Below, piece after piece: positions 1 to 11,937 of a stretch of DNA of 64,000 nucleotides. Position numbers and translations under genes: made by a program. This DNA is from Galerina marginata. Its lineage: Eukaryota; Basidiomycota; Agaricomycetes; Agaricales; Galerinaceae. The notes under the pieces are model-generated. The model had not been told where the DNA came from. It saw only the letters and a program-made list of their open reading frames with translations, and did no database searches. Each line of letters starts with the position of its first letter. Within the stretch, counting starts at the first letter, position 1. The DNA lies in assembly GCA_023014335.1 (NCBI GenBank), contig JAECYW010000008.1:1240001-1304000 (forward strand), written 5' to 3'.

Positions 1-686
1 CCATTTGCGTGCGAGCCTATAAATTATCCCGGCCAAATGAGATCGGAAGCTTGAGAGACTATAAATATCGACTTACATTCCGATGGCGGCCTTGGCGACG
101 GAGTAGGCGTTGAATTGGTTGACCATCATGTAGGTGATCTGAGAAGAGGCGACGACGGAGCTCATGAAGATGATCCTCTTCAACTCAGACTTCTTGACGA
201 GAGGAAGGAAGGCGCGGGTGACACGGACGGGGACGACAGTGTTGAAGGTCATCTCAGCAGCGAACTGGTCGAGATCGCTAGAAGGAAAAGACGCGTCAAA
301 CTTGCGTTGTTTCGCGTTTTATGATCGGTACGTACAGGTCCTCGAACTTGGTGAGGGGTTGGGGGTTGTATCCGGCATTGTTGACGAGGTAGTCAAGACC
401 ATTGGGGAGGATGGGGGTGACGGTCTCAACAGCTTTGGCAACGCTGGCGTCGCTGTTGACGTCCAGGTCGAGGACAAAGACATGTTTGGGGTGCTTGGCA
501 GCCAGAGCCTTGAGTTCTGGAGCTTCGCTGCGGGTGGCACCGATGATGAAGTTAGCCTCATTCTTGAGCTACGAAAGAAAGGTTCAGTTTCGATTTGCAC
601 AAAGCATCACTTGTTGTATTCACCAAGTTCTCGACGGTGCTGAGACCGATACCCCTGTTGGCGCCAGTGATCAACCAGGAAGGCAT
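1..686 (-). CDS. Short-chain dehydrogenase/reductase (5' part; 3' end outside window)
   Basis: NAD(P)-dependent oxidoreductase of the classical SDR family; the substrate cannot be told. The ATG at 686 opens with MPSWLITGANRGIG, the cofactor-binding TGxxxGxG motif. Later exons give LVNNAG (structural NNAG motif), IIFMSSVVAS (catalytic Ser region) and the active-site YxxxK as YSVAK. Introns lie near 600-630 and 305-340, and a third starts at about 76. Its acceptor is near 17, after which the frame continues as MLARKW, as expected for an SDR, and leaves the window at base 1. About 200 residues are visible of a usual 250. Seen: motifs and order. Inferred: exon limits. Confidence 0.88.
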
Positions 687-2809
687 GTTAAAGTTCTGAG
701 TGAGTTGAGTTTAGAAGTGAGGAGGTTGTTCGGGGAAGAAGATGCTGTTCAATCCGGACGTTCTTCATCCTTTTAAGTATTTGGCATGGAACTATATGGA
801 ACCATTTGGATAGAGAGAATTGACAGGTTTATTTCCCGCCTTCGCATAGGATCGTCGAATATCGGTGGTTGACTAAGATGAGGAGAAATGCCACCTTACC
901 AATCTCTGTGCAGCCAGAGATCAGTGACCGAGGTAAAGACGCGTTTTGGGAGGTCCAACTTATCTTTAGAATTCCCCAGATTAAGCAGAACAAGCGCTGC
1001 TCCATGACCGATGCCCGAGATACGTTAAAGATTCGGCCTCTCCGTTTTAGGGGTCTTGAAGTCCGATGGCCGTGCCTGATTATCGTTGCCTCCGAGCTTC
1101 AGACGATAAGAGAGTGCCGCGCCGAGCTTCAATGTTGCCTTCTAGAGCTTCTAAAAAATGGCCAGTCCTCCTATTCCAAGGTCCGAATAAGCCCAACAAA
1201 AAAGGCGTAATGATATATCAGACCAGAGTGCTTGAAGCTTCGAAATCCATTTCCATATCTCAGAGATCGACCAACCCACTGCCCTGAAACGATATGGACA
1301 AAAGGCGTTGCAGACCAGAGTGGGGTATTGCCATTGCTTGCAAATACAGATCAAACTAAAACCGTCACATCTCCCATCAGGAAGCGTTCAAACGACGCTG
1401 GCCGACTGATCCAGACTCAGGCCGATGGCAACTTGGTAGTAACAAGACTGCCCCAGAAGCTCCGCCTCGCCGTATACCAAGAAGGTGTCAACAGTGGGAA
1501 ACCAAGCAATTCAGAATGCCATCTGCTGTTTGAATCAAGGTCGTGTGTTCAGCTTGATCCACTGCTGACGAATGAAGACAATTGAGTGGGTCACTTGGCT
1601 AGCTGACGCGTACACGCAGATATTTCGAGAAGCTGCAAAGTTGCATTGAGGCTCCAATGTTCATGGTTTCATGAGTACTCCGTTCTAGGACGAGTAAACT
1701 GAGGTAAAAGTGTATGAAAGAAGTTCAGGTTATCCAACAGCCGCTGCGAAAATTACTGCACAGCCACTTTGAACGATAAACCATTCGATAAGATAAGATA
1801 ATCGAAGGAAAATCGCCGGTCCTCAGGAAGTTGTCTTTTGACTTGAAATAGATTGACACGACAAACTGGCAGGCTACAGCACAAATCAAATTGTGAGCTC
1901 GTTCTGAATCCTATATCTGGACAGCTTACGCGTCCTTCATGATTTGATATTGAGCTATTTTATATAGGTACTTTGCTTGTTAAGTGAGTATTCTTACCTT
2001 TGGTTGACGCGACAACAGTTCGGGGAGACCTTGACCGCGATGTGCCAGCAAATGATACTTTATCATGGAGCAATAACGTTCATAAAAGTAACTCCGGGTC
2101 CACACATAGGGATATTCAAAAACTGTCAATGACGCGTGCAGCGACTACGAGAAGATGGGAGAGCACTGCTTTTGCGAAATTGAGGTATTACGAATCTCTT
2201 GCCCATAGGTGGATGAATGTGCTCACACGCTGATATCTTCTATCTTTTGTAATCCACAATGCGATGATGTATTGTCCGAGTACTTACCAGCTTTTTACCT
2301 GAGTATGTATTGGTGTCGCCAGTAACAGAGGATAACGATTCGATTTTCGACGGTGAGAGGTCTGTATTATTTGTCATTGGTCTAAACATAGGTAAAAACG
2401 TTTCTTACCTGGGTATTGTCAACTGAGGGGATTAACGACTTGTTTATTACTCGGTATTGCTAAATAGAGGCCATCCTGGGCATGCGGTCTGACCATTCGA
2501 ATTTAAGTTCAAGGACGCGTTCGAGTCGCGGCTAAAAACCAAATCACGTGTAACCACCACAATTCCAACACCGCGAAAGTCGGATAAAATTATTCTCTTT
2601 TTTCGTTGTCCATTGTCCGTCCAAAAATCGTGGCCCAGAGGAAGCTGCCTGCTTGGAGATACGATCAGACACCGTAAAACGTGAACTCTCGTCGATTGGC
2701 GCAGAGGTTTAGTGGTCGGGTTTCTTGAATTGTTATAGCAGACTTCGAAGCCGAGAAGAGGACTGAAATTCTACGTGAACGTTCAACAAGACAATCCTTG
2801 GGAACGTTG
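687..2809. other. Intergenic stretch, no supported gene
   Basis: About 2.1 kb between the SDR start and the Aim32-like gene. Open frames at 869-1210 and 1232-1585 (+) have no recognisable motif, signal peptide or splice-joined continuation. The stretch should hold the promoters of the two flanking, divergently transcribed genes. No repeat or RNA gene was recognised. Confidence 0.5.
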
Positions 2810-3753
2810 ATGCTTTCCCGTCAAATCATACCGCGCTCAAGATGTGGGAACTCTTTCCGAACGTTCTCGAGCTCAAAAACGGCATACACAAAGGCGAGAA
2901 TTCCGGAATATTATGAAGGGAGATTAGAAGGAACTGTCCCAGACCACCTCTGCTACATTCTTCTGCATGTATCTCGATCTCCAGAAACATTCCCCTCGGT
3001 CTACCATACACCAGTGTCACGCGAGATGCACATACGCGCCAAAAGATGGGGCGGGTTGGTCAACTTTTCGTGGTTTGCAAACCGTTCCGAGGAGGGAATG
3101 CACGAGCATTCACAGTCAGCAACCGTATTCTCGCCGCTGGGTGGGAAATTGGAGATTCCCCACATTTCATTAGAGAACCTGGACCAGGTTGAGGAAGCGA
3201 TCCAGGGTCACCTGAAAGGTCCTCGGACAAGCTCGACTGCGCAGGACATGCACATCTACGTGTGTACCCACGGCGCTAGGGATTGCCGTTGCGGCGATCG
3301 GGGTCGGGAGGTATATCTAGCTCTTGTGGAAGCGGCGGAGAAGGAACGAACGACGAATCCTGACGGTGTTGCCGCCAGTCTCAAGATTGGCGAGGTGGGT
3401 CATGTAGGTGGACACAAGTTAAGCTTCTTTTTGTCACTTGGGGAGATTGCTAACCCCTTTAACGCAGGTATGCAGCCAATTTGCTTGTGTTCCCTCAAGG
3501 CGAATGGTGTGTGCATCTGATGATTCTCAATGGCAGTTATTTGACTTCGTTTTTCTGTAGGCTGGGCATAGTAAAACCTGAAGATGCACCTTCTATTGTT
3601 AAACAAGCATGTGAGGCTCTTCAACGCGGTGTTAAGCCGTTGAACCCTTCGGCGCCGCCTTGGTTTCTTTCCCATTGGAGAGGGAGAATGGGCCTCTCGA
3701 AGGAAGAACAACAAGAACTTTGGACGAAATACGCTAGACAGGATTCAGTATAA
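2810..3753 (+). CDS. AIM32: Aim32/Apd1-type sucrase-ferredoxin-like 2Fe-2S protein
   Basis: Thioredoxin-fold ferredoxin-like protein of the Suc_Fer-like family (PF06999), about 279 residues. Three exons fit GT-AG exactly: 2810-3417, 3468-3506 and 3561-3753. The middle region has Cys152, Cys159 and Cys161 (CTHGARDCRCG). The C-terminal part has His198 and His202 in HVGGHK, the HxGGH motif that in yeast Apd1 and Aim32 supplies the two histidine ligands of a non-Rieske 2Fe-2S cluster. The first in-frame ATG is at 2810. The start MLSRQIIPRSRC followed by FRTFSSSK is basic, hydroxylated and free of acids, as in a mitochondrial presequence, so the matrix Aim32 branch is more likely than cytosolic Apd1. 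The frame is intact. Confidence 0.9.
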
Positions 3754-4462
3754 CATCACAGTCAAACGAGCTGACAAAATTATCGCTCGCGACGACGTAC
3801 GGATGAATTCCAAACCTAGGCCATCATTTACATTACGAAGTCATACAAAGCCGCCCTTGTTATATCACTACAGTACGTACAATTCTTCCGTTGAAGGTTC
3901 ATATTTTTTACCGTTGGCCCAGTCAGCAGCTTACAGAAGGACAAAACGGTTTGAAATCGACCTCCAGAAGATTCTGCACGTCGAAATGTCCCACCCTGCG
4001 ATATTCACTAGTGGGCTATCATTGAAAGCTATGTACTCGTAGACGTTCGATCAGTTCGGGCATGTATTTGACACCGTGCTTGTTGTGCAGAATGTTTTTA
4101 ACATTGCTGTAACACTGCGTTCAGAGTTCAGTTACATGTCCGAGTACAAAACGACGCTCAAGGTCAACCCCGAAAAGGCACCAAGATTGCGACATGGGCT
4201 TGTGATTCGGCTGGCTTGTGAAACCAGCGTTGAGCGAAGGTAACGCTTGAGATCTTGAGAAGCTGCGACCGTACATTCGTAAGAAAATTCGCCCCGGTCA
4301 TTACGGTCTATCAATGCTCTGATTTACCATTCAGTTTAGACCTCTCCGGCCAAAAAGATTGGTATACACTTCATTCTAGTTTCTAAGAAGACAATCCTTC
4401 TATATAGATCAACGGACTCCAGCATACGCGAATTGCAATAACCGCTTGATCAACGATTCAGC
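3754..4462. other. Convergent 3' flank, no gene seen
   Basis: The two neighbouring genes converge here, so this stretch should hold both 3' untranslated regions. A 60-codon minus-strand frame at 4132-4314 has no recognisable feature and no splice link to the F-box gene. Confidence 0.45.
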
Positions 4463-7022
4463 TCACCCGAAGTAGTGCACCTCAATCTGTGCAACCTGAT
4501 CCGAGTCGTCCGGCTGTGGACCCAAGATCAGTATTTGTCAATTGGCCCACCCCATTCCGACAGGATGGGCAAAAAAATCAAAGGAATAGAAAACACTCAC
4601 TTCTATTCCAACGACTCGTTCTTCATCGATTAACACACCCCCAAACCTGTACCTTTCCTCACTCACACACACGACGTAGGGCAAAGAGCTATGAATGGGC
4701 TCGGAGAAGAACCCAAAAGACTCCAGGATGCCGGAGGAGGCCATAGGCTTGAGGCGATGGAGTGGGAGAGGTGGAGATGGAGATGGACGCGTAGGGATCG
4801 GAGGCGGTGGCACTGGGTTAGTAAGTTCAGACGCAGGAACAGGTGCTTCAGATTCGGAGAATGTAGTGGCAGCGTTGGAAGAGGATGCAGTGGGCATGGA
4901 GGTGGCAGCGTTGGAATGAGATGCCGGATGGTCGTAGGGATTTGGTGGTTGTTCGCCGTCTGGTTTCTCCCCGCCCCCCGCTGGTCTTGCTGTTATCATT
5001 TGCTCATTTTCCTTTGCCTCCCTTCTCGCTATTTCAATCTCTCTCAGCACCATCTGGCGTTCTTCTTCTCTCCTCCGTGCTTCGTGCTTGATGGCGAGGT
5101 CGAGTTTTCGCAAGGAGTGAGGGCAGAAATCAAGGACCGCGTAAAAGGACGAAACAGCTTGGGTAACGTGAGGTGCAAGGACTAATCGCTGGCCGGAGGT
5201 CGTGGTGATCCACCGTGTAGCGGTGCCATCAGCGTTGAACCATCGTGTGACAGGCGGACCCCAGGAGGTGTAAGATAGTCTGCTCGGCGCACGATGGCGC
5301 TGGTCTGGGTCCTTGGTGAACCATGGTAAAGGTGGGCCAACTTCTATGCCCTCGGGCATTCCATCTTCTTTCACGTTAGGAGCGGTATTTTGTACCCCTA
5401 AGACTTGACCCTCACTCCACTTATCCACACCTAACTTCAGAAGATCCACGAGCGCATTCCGGTGTACCACGAACATAAAGCTCTGCGAAAATAAGGGATT
5501 CCCATCACCACCCCCCACAGCAGTAACATTCGCACCCCCGACGACTACCAAGGAGAAGATACAGAGAGCGTTTCTAGCACTGGGGAGAAAGGGGCGTGTT
5601 GGATCGGTGGCGGCGCGCTGTTTACTTTTGCCGCTCTGGGATGTAAAATCTGGTGAGTATCCAACAGGATTCGGCTCCGCCCTGCACGACACACTCCCCA
5701 GATTCCGTCCAGCCGCTAGCAAGGGCAAGCTTAAGGAAAGGACCGGTTCGGGACTTGTCCGGTCAACGATCGAAGTAAGAGCGGGTGCGTCAGGGATACG
5801 GAATATATCCAGAGTGTTGGTTTGCGTGTTAGGCAGGAGGAAGTGGGATGGTGTGAGGAAAAGAAGGCCAGAGTAGGTGCGGTAGGGGGCCGTAAAGCTC
5901 TAGATAATCAGAACACCTCAGCTTGAAACAGTTGAGTGAAGCTAAATGAATGACCGCGGACCATCTTTTCCACTCCCGACCTCCAATCCCATACATAGAC
6001 CCTATCCTCGGGACGGGGTGCGGCTGCACTGCGATAAGATATAATCAACACGATGTGGTCACCGACAATCTCGGTCCAAATGGCAGGTTTTTGCCAGTCT
6101 GTGGGCGACCTGAATATGTGTCTAACGTAGTTTTGCCTTTGGAACTGGTGCTGACTGTTATCGAACAATTCTGAGAGATGCGGATGGGGGAGGCCTGTAG
6201 AGAACTGGAGTAAGAGGAGGTCAATGTCGTTGTCGGTCGGGGGAGACCCATCGGGTGTGGGACGAGGGCTTCTGTTATCAACAGTTATTAGTTTTGAATG
6301 TTAGAGAGAAAGAATCGAACGGACATGGTTACAATAGCGATGAGATCGTGTTCATAGATACACAATCCGATGTCAATGAAACTACGCTCTGGTCCATGTT
6401 CTTCCATATTAATCTTGTTCCATTTCATTTCTGCGTCATTAAGAATATCCTCCCGTCCAGGAAGTTTAACCCAATACAACGCCTTCTTAGGCTGATCGCC
6501 CAACAGATACACGCCTCCTGTGAGATCGTAAACCCCGCTTGGGACATGTGCCACTTTGATTTTGCGTATTCGGTTGGTCTCCTTTCTTGGTCGGCTTTCC
6601 CCCTCTTCTCTCGCTGCGTCGTCATTCCCCAAATCCTGATCAATATTCAACACCCTCCACCGGCTCTCACTCTCCTCCAACCAAGCCATTTTCTCCCGCA
6701 CTGTCATTAAATTCAATGGATTATCAACCTGCTGGCTCACCGCCAACGCGGCTTCGTACTGAAGCAGCAAAGAGCCCTGGATGAGTGAGTGAAGATAATT
6801 GCATGTGAGCTCTGTCGCGAGAAGAGACGCAGATTCGGATGCGAGGTGGAGTAGGATCTGAACAAGGATTTCCGCAGGCAAGGCCAACAAAGTCGTGGAT
6901 TGCTTGGCCTCAGATGTAGATGCAGAGACCGAGGGGGATGTCTGTGTTGACGAGGTATGGATTAGTTCTGGAGTGTCTGGCAGTGCTATCGTTGGTAGGG
7001 GCAATGGTGGTGAGGAGATCAT
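4463..7022 (-). CDS. F-box protein with large C-terminal region
   Basis: Predicted substrate adaptor of an SCF-type ubiquitin ligase. The start at 7022 is the first real ATG of the frame (the codon at 7028 is GTG). A Ser/Thr-rich lead of about 35 residues is followed by the F-box, LLALPAEILVQILLHL, and the family's usual first repeat region. Introns start with GTCCGT (about 6325) and GTCCGC (about 5948). A last intron (about 4515-4600) leads to a short terminal exon ending VHYFG-stop at 4463. The C-terminal half holds a basic, coiled-coil-like stretch (EARRREEERQ) and a Pro/Ser-rich low-complexity region (PVPPPPIPTRPSPSPP). The target is unknown. All exons join in frame without breaks. Confidence 0.8.
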
Positions 7023-8026
7023 CGTCACTCGATGAGTTTAGGATGGTATCATCAAGGTTATTGGCTCTGATGGGAGGGTGGTAAACCACGATGAGGACGA
7101 TAACCGGATATAAAGATAACCGTTGATCCCAGGACGAGAATAACCTCCGGCTAAAAAGTGAGTCCTGGAAACGCTGAGTCCGAGAGCTGATCTTATCTGG
7201 TTTGATACCTTGTTTTTACAGAGTGAAGTCGTCACAGAGCATATTATGAATACACCCAAAGAACGAGAATAGAGTGGCCTAGTATGGTCGTTCTGAGACT
7301 TGGACAGGGTGTCGTATCTTCAGAAGGATCTGCATAAATATCAGATTTGAGTTAAAACCGAGGATGCTGGTAAAACTGTAGAGTGGGGTAAGTATCCCGT
7401 GGTTTTCAACGAATTCCAATTCGATTTCTGCCGATTGCTTCTCCCTCCCTTTCTAACCGTTTTGTGGACTGAATTTCGAAATAATCCTTTCCCCATCGTT
7501 CCCTTCTTCATAGCAATGCTCTCAAAGCACAGCAAAGCACTCCATAAGTTAGTGAAACTTAAGCTGCGCACCCGCCGAACTTTCCCCTGCTTTGAACCGG
7601 TGAAAAGCCTTTGATGGACAAGAAGCGAAGTTTAAGCTGTCGAGGGAGCGCAGTTTGAGGAAGGTGGTGATAGGGTCGGCAGAGTAAATCAATGCAAGTG
7701 CTACAAAGTGTTCGCATTCGTAGGGATGAGGTGTTAAGTGGTGAGACGGATGGTGGTTGTTGGGATTCAAAAAAGCCTTTTTGGGACTCCGTTGGATGTG
7801 GCACACGTGCCCCGATGATTCGACTTCCAAGCTTTTCGAAAACAACTTCAAAAGACAACTGAACCACAAGAATCTGGGTTATGCTAAGCAACGTGTGTGG
7901 TATGTTCGCCTCACTATTGTATTATTAGAGGAGATAAATTCTAGCTTTGTTAGGATTTTACCCATGTTTACGAGTGAATAACCATTCAATTGGAGAAGGC
8001 GAATTAACCTGTCTGTACATCTACAT
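7023..8026. other. Intergenic stretch, no supported gene
   Basis: Minus-strand frames at 7341-7891 overlap each other in different phases. They show no motif or splice pattern I can support. Confidence 0.4.
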
Positions 8027-8130
8027 GGCGAGAAATCTCCATCCTTGCTCCATTCGCGTTATCAACTAATGGCTATCTATGCTGCACCTTTATATCTTGT
8101 CTTGGCAACCCATCATCTGATGCTTCCGAA
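8027..8130 (+). promoter_or_regulatory. Shared promoter motifs upstream of CBM1 gene 1
   Basis: GGCGAGAAATCTCC lies at 8027-8040 and TGATGCTTCCGAA at 8118-8130, 225 and 134 bases before the ATG at 8252. Both recur at nearly the same distances before the other two CBM1 genes. The first has an inverted core, GAGA-AA-TCTC, as for a dimeric DNA-binding factor. Function is inferred from conservation only. Confidence 0.6.
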
Positions 8131-8251
8131 CTTCGATTGAGTACTTTGCCTGAATCGTTTTAAAAGCTCGTGGCCCAGCCACAGACACTATTTATTAGAG
8201 CCCTGGACGTGCTCTACTACATTTTTCAGTGTTTCCCTGTCCGATATTAAT

Positions 8252-8658
8252 ATGCGAACTCGTCTTTCCATCATTTTTTCGGCTGCTTTTATAAGCACAG
8301 CTGCTTCAGAGGTCAATGCTCAGGCCGCTGCCTCGGGTCAATGTAAGATTACTGACCCCTTCGTACCGTAAGCCGACCGCTGATAAATTTTGCGACTGAT
8401 AGGTGGGGGAATGGGCTTCTCAGGTCCGGCAGTATGCGCCACTGGGTGGGTTCTATGATTACGTTCAATGGTTAGCTCTCTGCTGACCTCGATTCCGAAA
8501 TTAGATGGACGTGCGTTTATTTGAATCAGTGTAAGCTCCTTACCTATAAAGATTTATCCAATTTTATCCGATTTTGATTAACTTGGCACCTTTCAGATTA
8601 TTCACAATGTATCTCGAACACCCCAGGAGGTCCTGGCCAGGCCCCAACTTATAAGTGA
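8252..8658 (+). CDS. Small secreted single-CBM1 protein (CBM1 gene 1)
   Basis: Predicted secreted cellulose-binding protein of about 73 residues with no catalytic domain. A signal peptide (residues 1 to about 23, ending EVNA) is followed by a short Ala-rich spacer and one fungal CBM1 module: CGGMGFSGPAVC, then WTCVYLNQ, then YYSQC. The four cysteines and the N-xxY-YSQC face are present. The aromatic usually just before GQCGG is a Ser here. Three phase-defined introns interrupt the module, inside the first Cys codon, in the Gly before WTC and in the first Tyr of YYSQC. CBM1 gene 3 has the same three positions. It ends in a Gly/Pro tail (TPGGPGQAPTYK). It may act as an adhesin, as a wall or substrate-disrupting module, or as a partner of separate cellulases. 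Confidence 0.85.
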
Positions 8659-9299
8659 AGATTTATCAAAATTTCTCGGAGGATCTTTGAGTACGTTAGT
8701 CAGAATTCAAATCACATTTCCCCAAAATATCAATGGCGATTTATGATGATAACAAAGAAACCATCTCGATAACTATTGCACGTTTTACCGGATGTACTTT
8801 CGATTGAAATTGGGAACTACAGAGGGTAACGTAACATTGGCCAGGTTAAATTGCTTGAAGGGCAGTAATATATGTCGATACAGGGAGTTGCTATTTATTC
8901 CAATCCAAAGCTTGCGACTTTGTTTTTCTTGAAATTTCTTCAAGAAACCACTCCCAACTTAGTCCAACTTTTATCCTGCAAATACGATGCTCCAGAAACA
9001 CGAATATGAGCCAAAATGGCCTCCGACTCAGTTTTACTTGGCGCCGAACAGGTATTTTGTATGTAATGGGGACTCAGCGCCTAAATCGGCCACGGGCGCT
9101 TACAATAGCATTCATCACGGGATGGTTTAGCTTAGTCCGCGCAATCCTGCGCGACCCTTTCATGTTTGTTGGCATTCATCTTTTAGGTCATCGTCACCAG
9201 CACAAGTGCTTGGGTGGGTTTTGGGAAGGTACCGAAGGTTGCATGTGACTGTCAGACACGCCATCAACGAGGTTGTTCTTGTCACCTAGAAACAAAAAT
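8659..9299. other. Intergenic, no gene seen
   Basis: The 3' flank of CBM1 gene 1. An 80-codon plus frame at 9006-9248 shows no signal peptide or domain. Confidence 0.4.
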
Positions 9300-10610
9300 C
9301 CATAGGGGTTTTGATTAAACAACGGACCATCCAACTGCTCTGATTGATTAATCTAATCTAAGCCACTTACACTGGCTCAGCGGGAAAATTGTGGGCATTT
9401 CAGTAAGATTAATCTACTTTGGTGATTAAACAGCATTAGATTAAACTAGTAAATAAAGTACTATCAAATTCAGAGCAATAACAGATTACTGGATACTGAT
9501 TATAAGATTAGATTAAACCAAACCATTTGAAACCGTGAAGAGACTCGAATGAGTATAGTGGTGCCAGGATCAAATACCTTTAAAGTCATATATCTATCAT
9601 ACCACCCTCGTAAGACCACATATCCTACTTCCCTCAATGTTCAAGGTTTCCGGTATAGAATGCCGCTTCTTGCTTTCGGTGGCAGCGGCAGTCCCAAGGC
9701 CCGACAAGGGTGCTATGTGTGAAACGAGCGCCGAGGGTAGCGCGACTCCATATGCGAAACGGGGTGGCGAGGGATTCCTGACGCAAGGCCCAGAGCATTG
9801 GGCACTGTCTGCACGCGGTGATGTGGTGGGTAGGTCGTACTCAAAGCCACTCCAAGTTAGACCGAAGTTGACGGCGGCGCGGTTGATGCTAGGACACAGG
9901 CCGTTTGGCATTAAGAGGATGCCGCATAGAGTCGGGATGAATGATGTGGGTAGGAGAAAGGGTGCAGGTATTTTGTCGACAGGGAGAAAGGGGATAATGG
10001 AAGTCAAGAGGAAAGGTGGACTTAGGATAAAACTGAGAAGCGTATGAGCGTGCCACTGATCACGTGAAGGAACAAAGGAAACGCGCTTTGAATTTCAGAT
10101 GCCGCCAACTCTTCCTTGTTCTCGACCAGCAATGTAAGTGGATATGCCACTTGCTGTGGTGTTTCGTACCATCCTCTCCACAGCGGTGCTAGGCCTAAAT
10201 CAGACCTTCTGTTAAGTGTTCATTACTTTCTTTCTCCTGGCGCTTACTGAATCAGTGGACAACTAGAATAGTAGCTACTACGTATCGAACCGCCCCTTCG
10301 AAAGTGGCATTTTTTGTATGTCGTATCCACCAGTGAATGCCACTGGCAATCAACCGGGAGAGTATCAACCGTAAGTAGTCTGCGTAGCCGTTCCATCTTT
10401 GCACGGGGGAGAGGTAATAGTATTCCTTTCCTACAACATGTAATGCGGTCGCGACTTTAATGAGAATATAGATTTTTATTGCTGGTTTGATTAACTTCAG
10501 TAGTTTAATCCGTTATTTGCTTTGCCTCCCAGTATAGATTAGATTAGCTAGATTAGATTGGTTTAATCAATCTGAGCAGCTAGAAGGGTCAAAGATTAAT
10601 CAAAGTCGAT
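9300..10610. mobile_element. Non-autonomous element with ~55-base inverted termini
   Basis: The left end (about 9309-9360) and the reverse complement of the right end (about 10549-10604) share TTTGATTAA, then GCTC-GATTGATTAA and TAATCTAA, with mismatches and small gaps. Sub-terminal TTAATC/GATTAA copies extend inward on both sides (9410-9525 and 10480-10560). No transposase is readable. Opposed open frames at 9597-10007 (-) and 9637-10047 (+) carry no recognisable domain. A target-site duplication could not be settled by eye. The size (about 1.3 kb) and structure fit a MITE-like or deleted DNA transposon that landed between CBM1 genes 1 and 2. Confidence 0.5.
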
Positions 10611-10700
10611 ACGGTTACGGTACATAGCCGTCTATTTTTGCCTTCAAGGGAGGGGATAAGAATTGACAACGCCAAATCATCCCGACTGTGGCATTTGCGC

Positions 10701-10797
10701 AGCGAGAAATCTCCCTAGTACAAACTCCAAGCTGGCCATTTCGACCATCTCTCCCCCGTCAAATAAACTGGTAGGAAACCGAAATGATACTTCCGAA
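10701..10797 (+). promoter_or_regulatory. Shared promoter motifs upstream of CBM1 gene 2
   Basis: AGCGAGAAATCTCC lies at 10701-10714 and TGATACTTCCGAA at 10785-10797, 212 and 128 bases before the ATG at 10913. A TATA-like TGTATAAAGG follows near 10823, about 90 bases before the ATG. The right end of the inserted element stops about 100 bases before the first motif, so the promoter appears intact. Confidence 0.6.
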
Positions 10798-10912
10798 GTG
10801 CATTGAGCACCTTGTCTGATTTGTATAAAGGCTGTCTGAACCAGTAAGGCTCGACAAAACCAGAGCTTCTAAAGCACCTCGAAGCCAATAATCACCCTCA
10901 GCTGTTCTCATA

Positions 10913-11561
10913 ATGAATCTCGGCATTTCTACTACTTTCACAGTTGTCTTCTTCAGTTCCCTGTCCCACGGGGTCTTTGCATCTGTTCCCATCTTCGGAC
11001 AATGTAAACTGCTTTGCGTTCTCTATCGTCGAGAAAACAGTTAACGCAGCTATTTAGGTGGACCAGCAGGCTACGGCGGTCCAACCGATTGTGTAGCAGG
11101 GTGAGCCGTGACTGTTTTACGCTACTCCGAGTCCGCAACATTGTTGACGCTGGGTTTGGTCACCAGAACCTACTGTAACGTAATCAGCCCTAGTATGAAC
11201 TTCGATGGCGCCTCTTCTTAGACTTGATTGACCGTAAATTTGGCTTGGTTCCCTTCAGGTTATTCGTCCTGCTTCCCAACTAGGGTCCCGGTCACGACTA
11301 TAACCAGCATCCCATCGGGAACTCCTGGCGGGACCGTTGGTCGCTTTGGTCAATGCGGCGGAATTGGCTGGACTGGTCCAACTGGTTTGTTTGGTCGCTC
11401 TTAAAGATAGACGTTCTATTCTCAGATATGTTTTATTTAGTTTGTGCCTCACCATACACCTGCCAAGTGTCAAACGCATACGTGAGTTTCAATATTATGA
11501 GTTGGCGCCTTTCATCCGGTCTTATTTTTCTTCCCGGTTACAGTACAGTCAATGTCTGTAA
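10913..11561 (+). CDS. Small secreted double-CBM1 protein (CBM1 gene 2)
   Basis: Predicted secreted protein of about 115 residues: signal peptide (1 to about 23), CBM1 module A, a Thr/Ser/Pro/Gly linker (about residues 60-85, TTITSIPSGTPGG) and CBM1 module B, with no enzyme domain. Module A reads CGGPAGYGGPTDC, then TYCNV, then SYSSC. Module B reads CGGIGWTGPTVC, then YTCQVSNAYYSQC and L-stop at 11561, and is very close to the CBM1 of fungal cellobiohydrolases. Introns start inside the first Cys codon of A (same place as in genes 1 and 3), before and after the short TYCNVISP exon, and twice inside module B. A Phe precedes GQCGG in both modules, as expected for the binding face. Two linked modules should raise avidity for cellulose or bridge fibres. 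Confidence 0.82.
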
Positions 11562-11937
11562 TGTGAAAACACTGGGTGCATGACCCCCATGAAAGCACGG
11601 TAAAGACACGGTAACGGTGGTCCAATACCTTGATCAAAAATTTTCCAAAGGACCAGGTACAATGAGAAGTAGGGATCCAGAATACTTTTAATGGGACTTC
11701 TTTGTGATCAATATGAAATAAAATTCGGTGCTTGTCAGACCTCCAAGCCCCACATCGACATTCAAGCACAACTACGGACCCTTAATGCTACAAACATCGG
11801 CTTCATCTCAATTTTCTCTACCCCACCCACATAATCGAGACATGCAAGATCTGCTTTAAATTCCAATTCTCCTATTTTGCTTGCCAGGGGACAAGGGCCA
11901 ACAACGTCAATCATCCCGAGCACATCAACGTCCAAAT

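Noticed and set aside
2690..2740. A-box-like GGCGCAGAGGTTTAGTGG, as in a tRNA gene
   Set aside because: No matching anticodon arm, T arm or acceptor pairing could be drawn downstream.
9597..10047. Overlapping 136-codon open frames on both strands
   Set aside because: They lie inside the inverted-terminus element, mirror each other and show no domain or splice pattern.
9340..10600. Repeated TTAATC/GATTAA words resembling a repeat array
   Set aside because: Spacing is irregular and there are no uniform spacers; they are sub-terminal motifs of the element, not CRISPR.
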